A stretch of DNA of 64,000 bases, from assembly GCF_900113925.1 (NCBI RefSeq), contig NZ_FORD01000011.1:32145-96144 (forward strand). The letters run 5' to 3'. The stretch comes from Nitrosomonas sp. Nm34. Its GTDB lineage: Bacteria > Pseudomonadota > Gammaproteobacteria > Burkholderiales > Nitrosomonadaceae. The notes beneath the pieces are model-generated. The model worked only from the letters and a program-made list of their open reading frames with translations. It searched no databases and had not been told where the DNA came from. The translations under genes were made by a program, and so were the position numbers. Below are positions 48,434 to 58,103 of the stretch, piece by piece. Each line of letters opens with the position of its first letter. The stretch's first letter is position 1.

Positions 48434-48782
48434 TCAATTTTTATGCGCGATCGCGTTGACTTCTGAATAACGATTGCGTAGATCCAAGTAATCAGCTATC
48501 AACTCGTTCTGCGAAATATCTGACAAACTAAAATTATCGGTCTCGGCTTTCCACTTGCTTTTAAAGTTATTGAATTACTCACAGCATACTGAACGATTTG
48601 ATGGTCAACATCTATCATGTTCACATTGGTGGCTGTTGCCATGACCTGACCGATATCCACCTCATGCTTGATATAGGTCGCTTCATTATTCATGGTGGGA
48701 AATCCGTTCACGCAGAGACCATTCCTGTAAGTGCAATCATTATTACTATGTGAAATGATGAAAACATATTTTTTCTCGTCAT
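48434..48782 (-). pseudogene. Frameshifted small exported-protein gene
   Basis: ATG 48782 opens a signal peptide (MTRKNMFSSFHIVIMIALTG) ending in VSA. The frame then stops. Another frame continues with MNNEATYIKHEVDIGQVM and NVNMIDVDHQIVQYAVS. A third frame ends with FKSKWKAETDNFSLSDISQ and ADYLDLRNRYSEVNAIAHKN. Three consistent coding pieces with a clean signal peptide suggest a once-functional secreted protein of about 110 residues. Family unknown. The Cys/Gly-rich peptide follows at once. Confidence 0.55.
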
Positions 48783-48824
48783 TCTTCTCTTTTTTAATGA
48801 TAATAAACAATTCTTTCTTCTATA

Positions 48825-49157
48825 TCATTTCACAATTAATGAAGTAGCAAATTTGATGAAAAAATCCAGCCCCGTCATGAAATTAACGGTCACCAGCAAT
48901 ACAAATATGATGGCTGCGTAACCGATCAACGTTGCTGTCGTATGCATGGTTTTGATGAAACCACCCCTTCTCGCTTTGTCTTGTAAAAGAAAATCAGCAT
49001 TTTCCCTAGCAATCTCAGCCAAATGACTTATCTGTTTCCCAAGCTCCAGTATCTTGCTGTTCTGAGAAGCTTTGAGAGTTTCTATCTCTTTCTCAAGACT
49101 CTCGGTCTTGGTTTTGTGAGCACATAACTCCATTGAATGAGGAAATTGATCTTGCAT
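48825..49157 (-). CDS. Coiled-coil protein with C-terminal membrane helix
   Basis: This 110-residue protein has a helical, probably coiled-coil segment (about 18-62: KTESLEKEIETLKASQNSK) followed by a membrane helix (about 75-97: TLIGYAAIIFVLLVTVNFMTG) and a short tail. It starts 11 bases after a fragment of an M15 peptidase, in the same direction. That arrangement is common in phage lysis cassettes, where a small membrane protein (holin or spanin-like) follows the endolysin. Function is inferred from context only. Confidence 0.6.
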   Translation of the reverse strand: MQDQFPHSMELCAHKTKTESLEKEIETLKASQNSKILELGKQISHLAEIARENADFLLQDKARRGGFIKTMHTTATLIGYAAIIFVLLVTVNFMTGLDFFIKFATSLIVK

Positions 49158-49168
49158 TTTGATAGCCC

Positions 49169-49372
49169 CTACTTGATGAGTCCGTGGCGTGTATTACTTC
49201 CCCTGATAGTTAATAGGCTCATGCAGTTACACCTTTTTTGTAGGAGCGATATACCAAGCCACTCACGAACAGGCTCTAATATGTAATTACAGATAAGAAC
49301 CAAACCAGCAATCACTTCTGCTGATGGCGCGTTATCAATATTTATTTTGCGCCGCACAGGAAAATGGATCAT
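49169..49372 (-). pseudogene. M15-type D-Ala-D-Ala peptidase fragment (phage lysis relic)
   Basis: The first 43 residues (HFPVRRKINIDNAPSAEVI ... NYILEPVREWLGIS) match the N-terminus of peptidase M15_3 endolysins. The conserved GYRS and zinc-binding His residues that should follow are missing because the frame shifts into unrelated sequence and ends at 67 codons. It is a truncated lysis gene, probably of a lost prophage. Confidence 0.65.
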
Positions 49373-49689
49373 GAATCCCTACCCTTTCGTTTATTTGAAT
49401 GGTAAGAACTCTAAAGGCAAGGGGATGTTATATCCGGGGCTTTTTCCGTCGTAGAATATAAATTCTTTTCAATCCATTCAGCAATAGGCCTCAAAAAAAT
49501 GTTTCATTTTCTCCTACAAAAGTTTTAAACCGGTAGTGCGAAACCGAAAAACAGCGAAAGGCTAAGGTTAGAGCCATCTTGTTGTGGTGTTGAAGATCCT
49601 GGTCGCCACATATAGAATTAATAACTAAGGACCAGAAACAAAAGCTTTATCTATAATCGCACTCATCTTTTCAGCTTTATCACCCTTCA

Positions 49690-50060
49690 TCCACGCGCAA
49701 ACTAGTATTGAGTTTTCGTGTGCAGTTTTTCCATAGTCTTCAGCATTTTTTCAGCCAAACAAAAGCCCGCTCGACCATCCAGCGTTGCGGCATGACGGCG
49801 AAAGTCAGGCCTTGGTATCCGCCATCAGCCAGAATGCATTGCAATTGCTGCAATTCTCCAACACATCGTCCGAGCGCAAGGAGAGCACCCTTGCGATCCA
49901 TCACATCAGTGGTCGTAATGACAATCGCATGAGGAAGTCCTTGGCCATCGATTTTTGGGAGCTGATTTTAGCCGATTGTATCGAAAGAATCCTTCCTTGG
50001 ATAATGTCTATGAGAGTAAAACACGCTTGGCACTTGCTTAATCATGAGGTGAGGCCATAA
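49690..50060 (-). mobile_element. IS5-family relic with internal deletion
   Basis: The minus strand encodes DGQGLPHAIVITTTDVMDRK, then CILADGGYQG. It then jumps to LTFAVMPQRWMVERAFVWLK, a stop, and RLWKNC. In intact IS5-type transposases about 25 residues separate GGY.G from FAV.P.RW.VERSFAW, so an internal deletion is evident. The region 49373-49689 to its left contains no gene. Confidence 0.75.
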
Positions 50061-50111
50061 TGAGGAACAATCAGAGGAGCTGTTTTTCTGATTAATCTCT
50101 TCTGAACAACT

Positions 50112-50621
50112 TTAATAGGTTCCCATAAAATCACCTTTGCCGACTTCCAAACCATTGTGCCGCAAAATCGCATAGGCAGTGGTTACATGGAAGAAGAATT
50201 GAGGAATGCCGTAGTTGTACAGGTAGTTGTGGCCAACCAGTTTTTTCTCTTTCGGCGTGCCCGGGCGTAACACGATTTCACGCGTTTCGCTGCCTTCAAA
50301 TTGCGCGGGCGTCAGGCTTTCGATGAACGATAAGGTCTTGCTAATTCGTGCCTGCAAATCAGCGAAGGTCTGTTCGTTGTCTTCATACACCGGAACCTCA
50401 ACTCCTGCCAGCCGCGCTGATACACTCTTGGCGAAATCGGCTGCGACTTGCACTTGGCGGATCAAGGGGAACATATCAGGGAACAATCGCGCATCCAGCA
50501 ATACTTTTGGTTCAAATTTCTTCTCGATAGCATATGCCTCAGCCTTGGTCAAAATAGCACTGAGGCTCTTCAGTAGCTGTTTGAAAACAGGTACGGACGT
50601 AGTGTACATATAAGTAGTCAT
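50112..50621 (-). CDS. DUF1993 family protein
   Basis: This 169-residue soluble protein matches DUF1993 (DinB-like four-helix fold): YTTSVPVFKQLLKSLSAIL at the N-terminus, LFPDMFPLIRQVQVAADF with the conserved D-M-F-P-L, and NYGIPQFFFHVTTAYAILRHN near the end. Its function is unknown; the fold resembles metal-dependent thiol transferases but lacks a clear triple-His set. It is an intact gene among IS relics. ATG 50621 and ATG 50609 (MYTTS) are both possible. 50622-50894 shows no gene. Confidence 0.85.
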   Translation of the reverse strand: MTTYMYTTSVPVFKQLLKSLSAILTKAEAYAIEKKFEPKVLLDARLFPDMFPLIRQVQVAADFAKSVSARLAGVEVPVYEDNEQTFADLQARISKTLSFIESLTPAQFEGSETREIVLRPGTPKEKKLVGHNYLYNYGIPQFFFHVTTAYAILRHNGLEVGKGDFMGTY

Positions 50622-50894
50622 ATATTTATATCAGTTAATTGAATTCAGTGCTTGTTATACGTTGACATTGAGTATCTCATGAATGGGCATGATGTTGTGC
50701 ATTCAACACTTGAAGTAAGCAATCAAAAACGGAATCCAAGAAGGCAAGCTACAAGTAGGCCCAGCATAGTAACGCCGGATAAATAAACTTTTGACATGTA
50801 GAACCCAGATTGCGGGCACACTGTGAGAAGCAGGCATTACCAATTATCTCCTTGGATAAGTCGAAAACCGTAGTCATCTTTCTCTATAAAGTTA

Positions 50895-51491
50895 TCAGTA
50901 GGAATCAAAACTTTTCGGGAATGCCAAGGCGTCCATTTGTCTGTCAAATTGAATCAACTCGCGCCCAGCTGTTCCATCTATGCCGTCTGATTGATAGCGC
51001 TTCAACCAATTGTAGAAAGTGGATCCGCGAATGCCAAGTTGAAGTAATGTCTGACGTACTGATAAACTGGATTGTTCAACCAAACGAATGATCTCGAATT
51101 TCTCAGAAGCGCTATATCTCATATACCGCTCTCCCCATCCCCGATCATGCTTTTTTTAAGCAGGCGGTTTTCCATTAACAATTCCGCCACGGTTTCTTTC
51201 AGTGCACGGGTCTCGCCTCGTAGATTCCTGACTTCACGGACGTCGCCTCGCGAGCAGTATCTCCGGCTAACCGTTTCTTCCCGACTTCCAAAAATTCTTT
51301 TGACCAGCGGTAATAGACATTGGCATTGATGCCTTCCTGACGGCATGGCTCTGCAATACTGTCTTCGCCTCGTAGATCTTCCAGCACGATCCGGTCTTTT
51401 CTTCTACTGAATAATTACGGCCGGTAGCACGGCGTATATCGCGTACGGTTTTCTCAACACTGCGGTTTTGATTGGTCTTCTCTGTCATCAT
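50895..51491 (-). mobile_element. IS3-family relic (orfA with frameshifts, truncated orfB)
   Basis: OrfA is split over three frames: GRNYSVEEK, then EDLRGEDSIAEPCRQEGINANVYYRWSKEFLEVGKKRLAGD, then EVRNLRGETRALKETVAELLMENRLLKK. OrfB starts by an ATGA overlap at 51122 (MRYSASEKFEIIRLVEQSSLSV, STFYNWLKRY) but breaks off after about 50 residues and has no DDE domain. It lies directly upstream of nothing functional and just beyond the end of the histidine kinase gene. Confidence 0.82.
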
Positions 51492-51536
51492 CGTTTCCTT
51501 TTAAGTAACGATGAACCAAAACCCTCTCTTATGCAA

Positions 51537-52850
51537 TCACGCTATTTTGTCCAATTTATGCTGACGGGAAACATTGAATAGCACTGTAAACTGAGACCCT
51601 AGCCCTTGCTTGCTTTCAAAAAATACCTTCCACCCATAACACTCACAGATACGTTGCACGATGGGTAAACCAAAGCCGCCAATTTTATTCATATCGCCTA
51701 GATTGGTCCTTGCTCGATGATTAAATACTCCAGCCTGTGTTGAGGGATCCATTCCGATGCCAGTATCGATAATTTTTAATTTACTGGATGTTATCACCAC
51801 TATAGTAGTACCTTGCTCAGTATATAAAAATGCGTTGCGAACAAGATTGGCAACCAGAACACTGATAGCCCCTGATGGAGCAGAGACAATTAATTGCTCT
51901 TTTTCCTTGACGACGACGTCGACTGGTTTGCTGCCTAACCATATCCGTTGCTGTTCGATTACTCTGTGAACAATTGGGCCTACCTCGCAATCAACGAAAT
52001 TATATTTTTTAGTTGGTTTACTGGAATTATGTGCCAGCAGGAGAAATGTTTCAATTAATTCTGACATTTCATCTACAGCTCTTTGAATTCTCTGAATTCG
52101 ATTGCGTTCTTCCACAGACAGATTCTTTTTCATCGCTAATATTTGTGCAGCCAGACTTATGCTTGTAACCGGCGTTCGTAATTCGTGACTTACGTTTCTT
52201 GCAAATTCCTTTTCCCGAAGGAGAGTTTGCTGCAGTTGATCATGATAGTGCTGTATCTCACGTGCCAGAATACCTATCTCGTCATTATTGAATTGCGATA
52301 AGTCTAGATAGGCATCGGGTTTGTTCTTAAATGAAGTAATCTGATTAGCGAGTTGTTTGATTTGGCGAATAATTTGATGCGATGCTTTCAAACCGATAAC
52401 GAGAGCAACGATCAGGACGGTAATCGAATATATCCAAGTCAAGTTGATAAACTCCTGCTCACGCTCACGGATACTTGTATCGTCAAATTTTACAATGTAA
52501 CGATTGCTATCAATGTCTTTAACCAGGACTCGATAGTTTCTATTTTTATATACCAAATCATGTTTGCCTTGGGAAAGATGGCGCACATGCTCTGGCAGAC
52601 GAGATATTGCGTCAAGAGGTGCAACGTAAATGCTCGTTGTACGTGAATGAAAAAAGCTGTGTGCGTGCGCATTCTCAATCTCGGATCGAAAATGCTGGAG
52701 TTCAGCAGCCAAAATATCGTCGAGCATGGTTTTCTCGACTGATTTGAATGCAGCGACCAAGCCCAGCCCAAGCATAAGGGTTAACACAACCCCAAATATT
52801 AAAAACGCAATGGTAATACGACGAGTGATGCGATTAGTCGTCTTTTGCAT
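51537..52850 (-). CDS. Sensor histidine kinase
   Basis: The 437-residue inner-membrane kinase has one helix near 12-34, a periplasmic sensor domain of about 105 residues, and a second helix near 140-160. A HAMP-like linker leads to the H-box FARNVSHELRTPVTSIS, N-box LVANLVRNAFLYTE, G1 IIDTGIGMDP and G2 GGFGLPIVQRI. It overlaps its response regulator gene by 17 bases, so they form a pair. Orthologues near RND pumps often sense envelope stress or drugs; an RND operon lies 4 kb away beyond IS relics, which hints at a shared past. Ligand unknown. Confidence 0.92.
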   Translation of the reverse strand: MQKTTNRITRRITIAFLIFGVVLTLMLGLGLVAAFKSVEKTMLDDILAAELQHFRSEIENAHAHSFFHSRTTSIYVAPLDAISRLPEHVRHLSQGKHDLVYKNRNYRVLVKDIDSNRYIVKFDDTSIREREQEFINLTWIYSITVLIVALVIGLKASHQIIRQIKQLANQITSFKNKPDAYLDLSQFNNDEIGILAREIQHYHDQLQQTLLREKEFARNVSHELRTPVTSISLAAQILAMKKNLSVEERNRIQRIQRAVDEMSELIETFLLLAHNSSKPTKKYNFVDCEVGPIVHRVIEQQRIWLGSKPVDVVVKEKEQLIVSAPSGAISVLVANLVRNAFLYTEQGTTIVVITSSKLKIIDTGIGMDPSTQAGVFNHRARTNLGDMNKIGGFGLPIVQRICECYGWKVFFESKQGLGSQFTVLFNVSRQHKLDKIA

Positions 52851-53526
52851 GCTTATGCTTATCGGTTAGTTTGTACCCAAATCCGCGCACGGTGTGCAAT
52901 AGCGGTTGATCAAATGGTTTGTCGATAGCCTGACGCAGATACGAAAGGTGGGTTCGCAAGGAATCGCTATCAGGCGAATCGTCCTGCCAAATTGCATATT
53001 CGATTTCTTTACGCTTGATCACCCGGTGGGGATTTTGCATCAAAAACACCATTAACCGGAATAATATCGGATTGAGATGGATAGACCTACCCGCACGAGT
53101 CACTTTATGCGTATCCACATCAAGCAAAAGATCTCCGACTTGAAATTTCGAGGCCGGCATGCGGCTGATACGTTCAGACAATACCTTAACTCGGGCTGCA
53201 AGCTCTTTTAGATCGAATGGCTTCGGCAAATAATCATCCGCGCCTGCTTTGAATCCGTCTAGTTTATTTTCCAGTGTATTTCTAGCAGTCAACATGAGCA
53301 CTGGTATAAGCCGCAATGCATCTTGACGAAGCCGACGACAAAGGTCAAGACCATCGATTCCTGGCAGACCTAGATCCAAGATTACGACATCGTAATTCTT
53401 TGTGACAGCAAGATGTAAGCCCGTAACCCCATCGCCTGCGGCATCTATTGTATAACCTAAAGTTTCCAGGTAATCACAGATACTTGCGGCAATTTCTTTA
53501 GAATCTTCTATAATAAGCACATTCAT
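52834..53526 (-). CDS. OmpR-family response regulator
   Basis: The 230-residue regulator has a receiver (MNVLIIEDSKEIAASICDYL, phospho-Asp in VVILDLGLPGIDG near 51, switch Thr in MLTARN, Lys in PKPFDL). Its winged-helix DNA-binding domain (RTHLSYLRQAID, LHTVRGFGYKL) is complete. ATG 53526 is the true start; a longer frame to 53655 reads into IS DNA. The upstream transposase pseudogene ends only 22 bases away, so the native promoter has probably been displaced by the insertion. A truncated paralogue lies at 63027. Confidence 0.93.
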   Translation of the reverse strand: MNVLIIEDSKEIAASICDYLETLGYTIDAAGDGVTGLHLAVTKNYDVVILDLGLPGIDGLDLCRRLRQDALRLIPVLMLTARNTLENKLDGFKAGADDYLPKPFDLKELAARVKVLSERISRMPASKFQVGDLLLDVDTHKVTRAGRSIHLNPILFRLMVFLMQNPHRVIKRKEIEYAIWQDDSPDSDSLRTHLSYLRQAIDKPFDQPLLHTVRGFGYKLTDKHKHAKDD

Positions 53527-53548
53527 GAATGTGTTCCTATAATGTGAA

Positions 53549-54440
53549 TTAGGAGCTGACTCGTAAAAAATTCCAGAAAAACAGAGCCGCAGCCAGCTCT
53601 CCAAATACATGTACCATAAGCCCGTTATAGGAACGAACTTTGCTGGCACATTCAATGCCTGTTTTTTCTTCTATCCAGGCAAATAATGCTTCAATTGGTT
53701 GCCGCACGCGAGAAACTGCGGTAGCCAACCATTGATCCTGTGGCTTCAGATGGGGCTGCCCTTTTTGTTTTTTAACCGGTGTCAGGACGGTCAGATTCTG
53801 AGCTCGCCTGATATATTCAGCGTCAGGCCCGTTGATAAGCTTTATCACCGTACAGCTCATTGTTGTGCAATTGTGGCCGAATCTGATCAAATATCTTGCC
53901 GTCATGGTCGCTCGCGCCAGTCACACCGATGTACTCAGGGATCGGCAATGAGCTTGGTTGGCGGCGGCCTATGATATGAACCCGTACACCATGATAGTAC
54001 AACTTCTTGGTTGAGCAGTAGCCTGAATCCGCCAACTGTTTCGCTACACACGCGTTAAACCGGCGACCTTGCCTCGCAAGGATGACCGGAAATGAATCAG
54101 TCAACCAAACCTGCCCGGCATTCCTGGTTTCCTGTTCTTGCTGAATCAGTGCTAACAAGGGGGCAAACACATCGGCTACCCGATTCAGGCGCTGAACATA
54201 AGCCACATAACTTGGAAGTCGTGGAAACCAATCGCGTAAGTGGCGATCCGCATACTCATAAATACCTTTGATCTCTCGATGCTTGTCCATTACACCGAAC
54301 AGGAAGAGAGTAATGACTTCTTCGTCGCTAAAGCTTAAATCCGCGTGGTTGCTCATTCTTTGACTATAAACCCAAAGAGTTTGCTGATAATGCTTGCAAA
54401 CATAGAGATAAATCGTTATTAATCGGTTTTGCCAGTTCAT
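53549..54440 (-). mobile_element. IS4/IS5-superfamily transposase pseudogene
   Basis: Two overlapping frames encode one DDE transposase. 54440-53823 has the N-terminal part and LTDSFPVILARQGRRFN, VRVHIIGRRQ and NNELYGDKAYQ. 53905-53549 has VLTPVKKQKGQPHLKPQDQ, VSRVRQPIEALFAWIEEKTG and CASKVRSYNGLMVHVFGELA. A frameshift lies near 53826. I cannot fix the exact IS family or see terminal repeats. It ends 22 bases before the response regulator start. Confidence 0.78.
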
Positions 54441-54654
54441 TCGTTACCTTGATTGATTGAGGTTGGGTGATGTTTTCCTAATAGTTTAACGTTATTGATG
54501 GACTGGCTTCTATTTCAGCTCTTAATTCGCATTTAGTTATCATATTTTTTAAGACTACTATTGAATGAATGGCTCAGTATAGTTAAAACAATGTCAAGAA
54601 AATGTTAATTTTTAAAGTCAGGAACAAAACTGCCGTCTACTGGAAGCAGGTGGG

Positions 54655-54714
54655 TTAGCGCAGCTTGGGTGCAGACGACTAAAATCGTCTACCCGCGCAC
54701 CAAGCTAAACGCGC
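54655..54714. repeat. Compound hairpin
   Basis: AGCTTGGGTGC (54662-54672) pairs with GCACCAAGCT (54697-54706), with one bulged G. Inside, AGACGA pairs with TCGTCT around CTAAAA. Outer GCGC pairs extend it. It is too elaborate for a simple terminator and may be a target palindrome or an RNA. Confidence 0.55.
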
Positions 54715-54733
54715 ATGAATCCACACATTTAAA

Positions 54734-54767
54734 GTCAAGGCCACCGTCTAAAGGCGGTGGCCTTGAC
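54734..54767. terminator. Strong GC-rich hairpin
   Basis: GTCAAGGCCACCG (54734-54746) and CGGTGGCCTTGAC (54755-54767) form a perfect 13-bp stem with an 8-base loop, followed by CAAATTTA. It could stop transcripts from either side. Confidence 0.6.
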
Positions 54768-54872
54768 CAAATTTATGGAAATAAAATCAGTTTTAACGGA
54801 TAAAACGTAGAGTGGCTGCTTGCTCCTGGTTCCTGTTTATGAGGAGGCCGTTGGGAAACTCAAGAGCTCCCA

Positions 54873-56209
54873 CTAATAACTTTTCTGCAAGATTGATCTG
54901 AGTCGGCACACTTTCTTCAACCACTTTTCGTAGTAATCTTGACCTCGATCGATATATTCCTCACCGTTGATGAGCATCGTGTAAATTAGCCGCGCAAGCT
55001 TGTGTGCAGCCGCAGTCACGGCTTTGGGCTTGTCCATGCATGCACACATTCTGCGGAAGTACGCGCCAAGCGCAGATTGACTGCTACGCAATGCCGATGC
55101 GGCCAATTTTAAGGCTTGGGCCGCGCGGCTCGTTACCCGTTTAGTCTTGTCGCTCATCACTTTGCCGCCGGTAATCCGGGTACCCGGGCACAGCCCCAAC
55201 CAACTCATAAAATGGCCGACCGTAGCAAAGCATGACATGTCCGTCCCGGTCTCGGAAACACCGCGAGTGCGGTGGTGGCATCGATACCATCAATGCGCAT
55301 GAGATCGACTCCACACATCCTGTACAGCTGTGTACGTAGATCAAACTTCGGTGCGTTGCGGGGACGGCTTCGCTTCTTACCTTTGGCTGGCTCACCGTCA
55401 TGCACTTGCAGGCTTTGCAATTGGGCCTCGATTTCCCGGTCACACTCGACCAGCTGCAAGCCGATGAAGTCGAACATGGCAAGCGCCTGCTTAAGTGCAA
55501 ACAGGTGTTCGGTGCGCCAGTTGCCTTGCAGGCTTTTGGCAATCTCATCCTCACTGGCGCGGATGCGCACATTCTTCATCGCAGCCAATATCTGTCCATC
55601 TCGCTCGCCAGCAACGATGGCGCGCAGAATTTTCTGCCTTGTTTCCCCCACTATGTCGGAGATGACGTTGGTGAGCTGGATATTCATCTGCGTAAGTGCT
55701 TTCTGCATGTGCTGCACATGACGTCCTTGGGTTTGCTGGAGTATTCCTTGCTGACGCCACCGCGAACGCAATGCTCATACCTCATCAGAAGGACGAAATG
55801 CGCCACGAAGCAAGCCATAGGTCATGAGTTGTTGCAGCCATTGGCAGTCGAGCACATCGGATTTACGACCCGAGACGTTCTTGACGTGGCGTGCGTTGAT
55901 TAACAGCACAGTGAAGCCGCGCGATTCCAGCAACTCGAACAAGGGAATCCAATACACTCCAGTAGACTCCATGGCAACCGTATCTACGCCGCAGGCGTCG
56001 AGCCAGTCGGCCAAAGCATTAAGGTCATGCGTAAAACTCGGAAACTCCCGTACCGGTTCATCATCCCGTTCAGGTGGCACAGCAACAAAGTGAGAGGCGC
56101 TGCCAATGTCAATGCCAGCTGCGTTGGGGTGGGTGATGGTCAGGGCGGCCCGGGATTTGCCCGGTTTAAGGTTGATCGTGCGATTGCGTCTGGACATGGT
56201 TTGCTCCAT
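54873..56209 (-). mobile_element. IS110-family transposase pseudogene
   Basis: Three frames make up one DEDD transposase. 56209-55775 has GIDIGSASHFVAVPP (Asp), MESTGVYWIPLFELL (Glu) and VKNVSGRKSDVLDCQWLQ (Asp, Asp). 55771-55205 is the helical middle (QMNIQLTNVISDIVGETRQK) and MRIDGIDATTA. 55238-54873 is the C-terminal Tnp_20 domain (HFMSWLGLCPG, ITGGKVMSDKTKR). Frameshifts lie near 55773 and 55220. The Ser normally found in the ISGGK motif is Thr here. Elements of this family use a bridge RNA encoded in the non-coding ends; the end sequences could not be delimited. Confidence 0.88.
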
Positions 56210-56964
56210 TATTCATGGTGAAATGTGGCGCTGCATCGGGTACGTTGTCTTGCTCACTCTCTCAAACGGGATATTGTCTCTACGGCTATGAACCGCCGAG
56301 TCGTTTCACTTATGTCGATGACGTCACCCATGACCACGCTATTCTACGGGCAATAGGCACCATTGCTCTATCGGTCTTTGCAGCGCCACACTCCACTTTG
56401 CCATAATCCAGCCGCTTTGTGTTTCTTCGGCGCGATTTGCGGTGTCGGGTCGATTATTTCGCTATTCTGTTGTTCCTGTCGCTGTCGGTACACTTATAGT
56501 CGCTCTGCAGCATTTTTCCTCAACACATGACCTATTTAGCTCCGAAGGTAGGAATTGTCCCCCGTCAAGGTATTTCGAAAGTCCGTAGGAACAAAACTAT
56601 TTGCTCAGTCTTTTGTAACCGATTAACAAAGAACTAGATCGTGAAATACAAAGAGTGTTTGTCTTAACATTCTTTTAGCATTTTCTTGATCCCTTTCTAA
56701 CATTTATTAGCCTAATCTAGCTGTGAGAGAAAGGCAGCTAAGGAATTCTGGTTTCAAGAGATCCAATAGGAATACCTAACACGACCTGCGGACGGGAGGG
56801 AAAGGCTTGACCAGATCAAATAGTATCGTTGTGCGAAAGTTCTGTCCTATCTATGCGTCTGTTAGGAAAGATATATCCGCACTCGTTAAGCTGCACCATG
56901 CAGACTTTTTGGTTCTCATTAAAATAGAAAATAGACTTGGTCTTGCTTCCCCTAACAAAATACT
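56210..56964. other. Intergenic region between IS110 relic and RND operon
   Basis: About 755 bases with no supported gene. The left 300 bases probably include the left non-coding end of the IS110 element. The right part should contain the promoter of the efflux operon. Confidence 0.45.
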
Positions 56965-56994
56965 TTGCTCCCTGACAACCTAAATGATAGAAAA

Positions 56995-58080
56995 ATGATT
57001 ACTAAATTATCCGTAGTTCTAAGCTTAATCGCCGCTCTGTTTTTGAATGGGTGTAACACAGAAACTGAAACGCATCATGAGCTGCCAAAATTTGAGGCAA
57101 CGACACCGTTCCGTAAAGACATTTCTTTACCTTCGCCCTATGTCGGTCTGATTAAAGCCATTATGCATATTGAACTCCGCGCTTTGGAAAAGGGCTACTT
57201 AGAGAGTATTTTTGTGGATGAAGGGCAGTGGATAAAAGCAGGACAGCCCATGTTTAAAATTATGCCCAAAGTTTATGAGGCAGAATACCAAAAAGCGAAA
57301 GCCGAAGCGCAATCTGCAAAGATCGAATACCTTAATACCAAAGGTTTGGCTGATGAGAATATCGTATCGCCCAATGAGCTTGCTTTGGGAAAAGCAAAAC
57401 TAGATAAGGCTAATGCAAGGGTGAGGTTAGCGCAAACCCGTTTGGGTTTTACCGATATCAGAGCGCCTTTTGATGGAATTATGGGTCCTTTTTATGCCAG
57501 GATCGGCAGTCTTCTCGATGAAGGCGAGTTGCTGACGGAGCTATCTGATATCAGACAATTGTGGGTCTATTTCAACGTTCCAGAAGCAGACTACCTGAAT
57601 TTTAAAATGCAAGAAGGCGACAAAATTGGTGAAACCGTACAACTAAAAATGGCAAACGGCAAGATTTATGATCACAAGGGTGTCATTGAGACGATTATAG
57701 GTGATTTTGATAGCACTTTCGGCACTATTCAATTTCGTGCCTTATTTCCTAACCCGGACAAACTTCTAAGACATGAGGAGACAGGAACCATCCTATTGAC
57801 CAAGCATTACCCAAATGCCCTGATTATTCCGCAAAAAGCGGTGTTCGAAATCATGGATAAAAACTATGTCTACGTCATCAATGAAGAAGAAAAGCTGGAG
57901 CAAAGGCTTATCCATATAGCGGCCGAGATGACAAAACTGTTTCTTATTAAAGACGGCCTTAATGAAAGCGACAGGGTGTTGCTTGAAGGTATACGAAGAG
58001 TTAGTCCTGGAGACAAAGTGAGTATCAATTTAAGACCGCCCGAAGAGATTGTCCCGGAGTTAGAGTTGTATACCGAATAA
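56995..58080 (+). CDS. RND efflux periplasmic adaptor (lipoprotein)
   Basis: The 361-residue adaptor links the inner-membrane pump to the outer-membrane channel. ATG 56995 begins a lipoprotein signal (MITKLSVVLSLIAALFLNGC). A lipoyl/biotinyl half-motif follows (LRALEKGYLESIFVDEGQWI), then a helical hairpin, the second half-motif (FTDIRAPFDGIMGPF), a beta-barrel and a membrane-proximal domain. An in-frame TTG at 56965 would bury the lipobox and is unlikely. The RND pump starts 23 bases after the stop. Drug specificity cannot be read. Confidence 0.93.
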   Translation: MITKLSVVLSLIAALFLNGCNTETETHHELPKFEATTPFRKDISLPSPYVGLIKAIMHIELRALEKGYLESIFVDEGQWIKAGQPMFKIMPKVYEAEYQKAKAEAQSAKIEYLNTKGLADENIVSPNELALGKAKLDKANARVRLAQTRLGFTDIRAPFDGIMGPFYARIGSLLDEGELLTELSDIRQLWVYFNVPEADYLNFKMQEGDKIGETVQLKMANGKIYDHKGVIETIIGDFDSTFGTIQFRALFPNPDKLLRHEETGTILLTKHYPNALIIPQKAVFEIMDKNYVYVINEEEKLEQRLIHIAAEMTKLFLIKDGLNESDRVLLEGIRRVSPGDKVSINLRPPEEIVPELELYTE

Positions 58081-58103
58081 CTGTTTAGTTTAAGGATTAA
58101 GCC

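Larger units (their letters stand above)
54441..54872. other. Intergenic region flanking the IS110 relic
   Basis: No gene. It contains two strong hairpins (54655-54714 and 54734-54767), described separately, and about 95 bases between the second hairpin and the transposase end that could carry the right end of the IS110 element. Confidence 0.45.
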
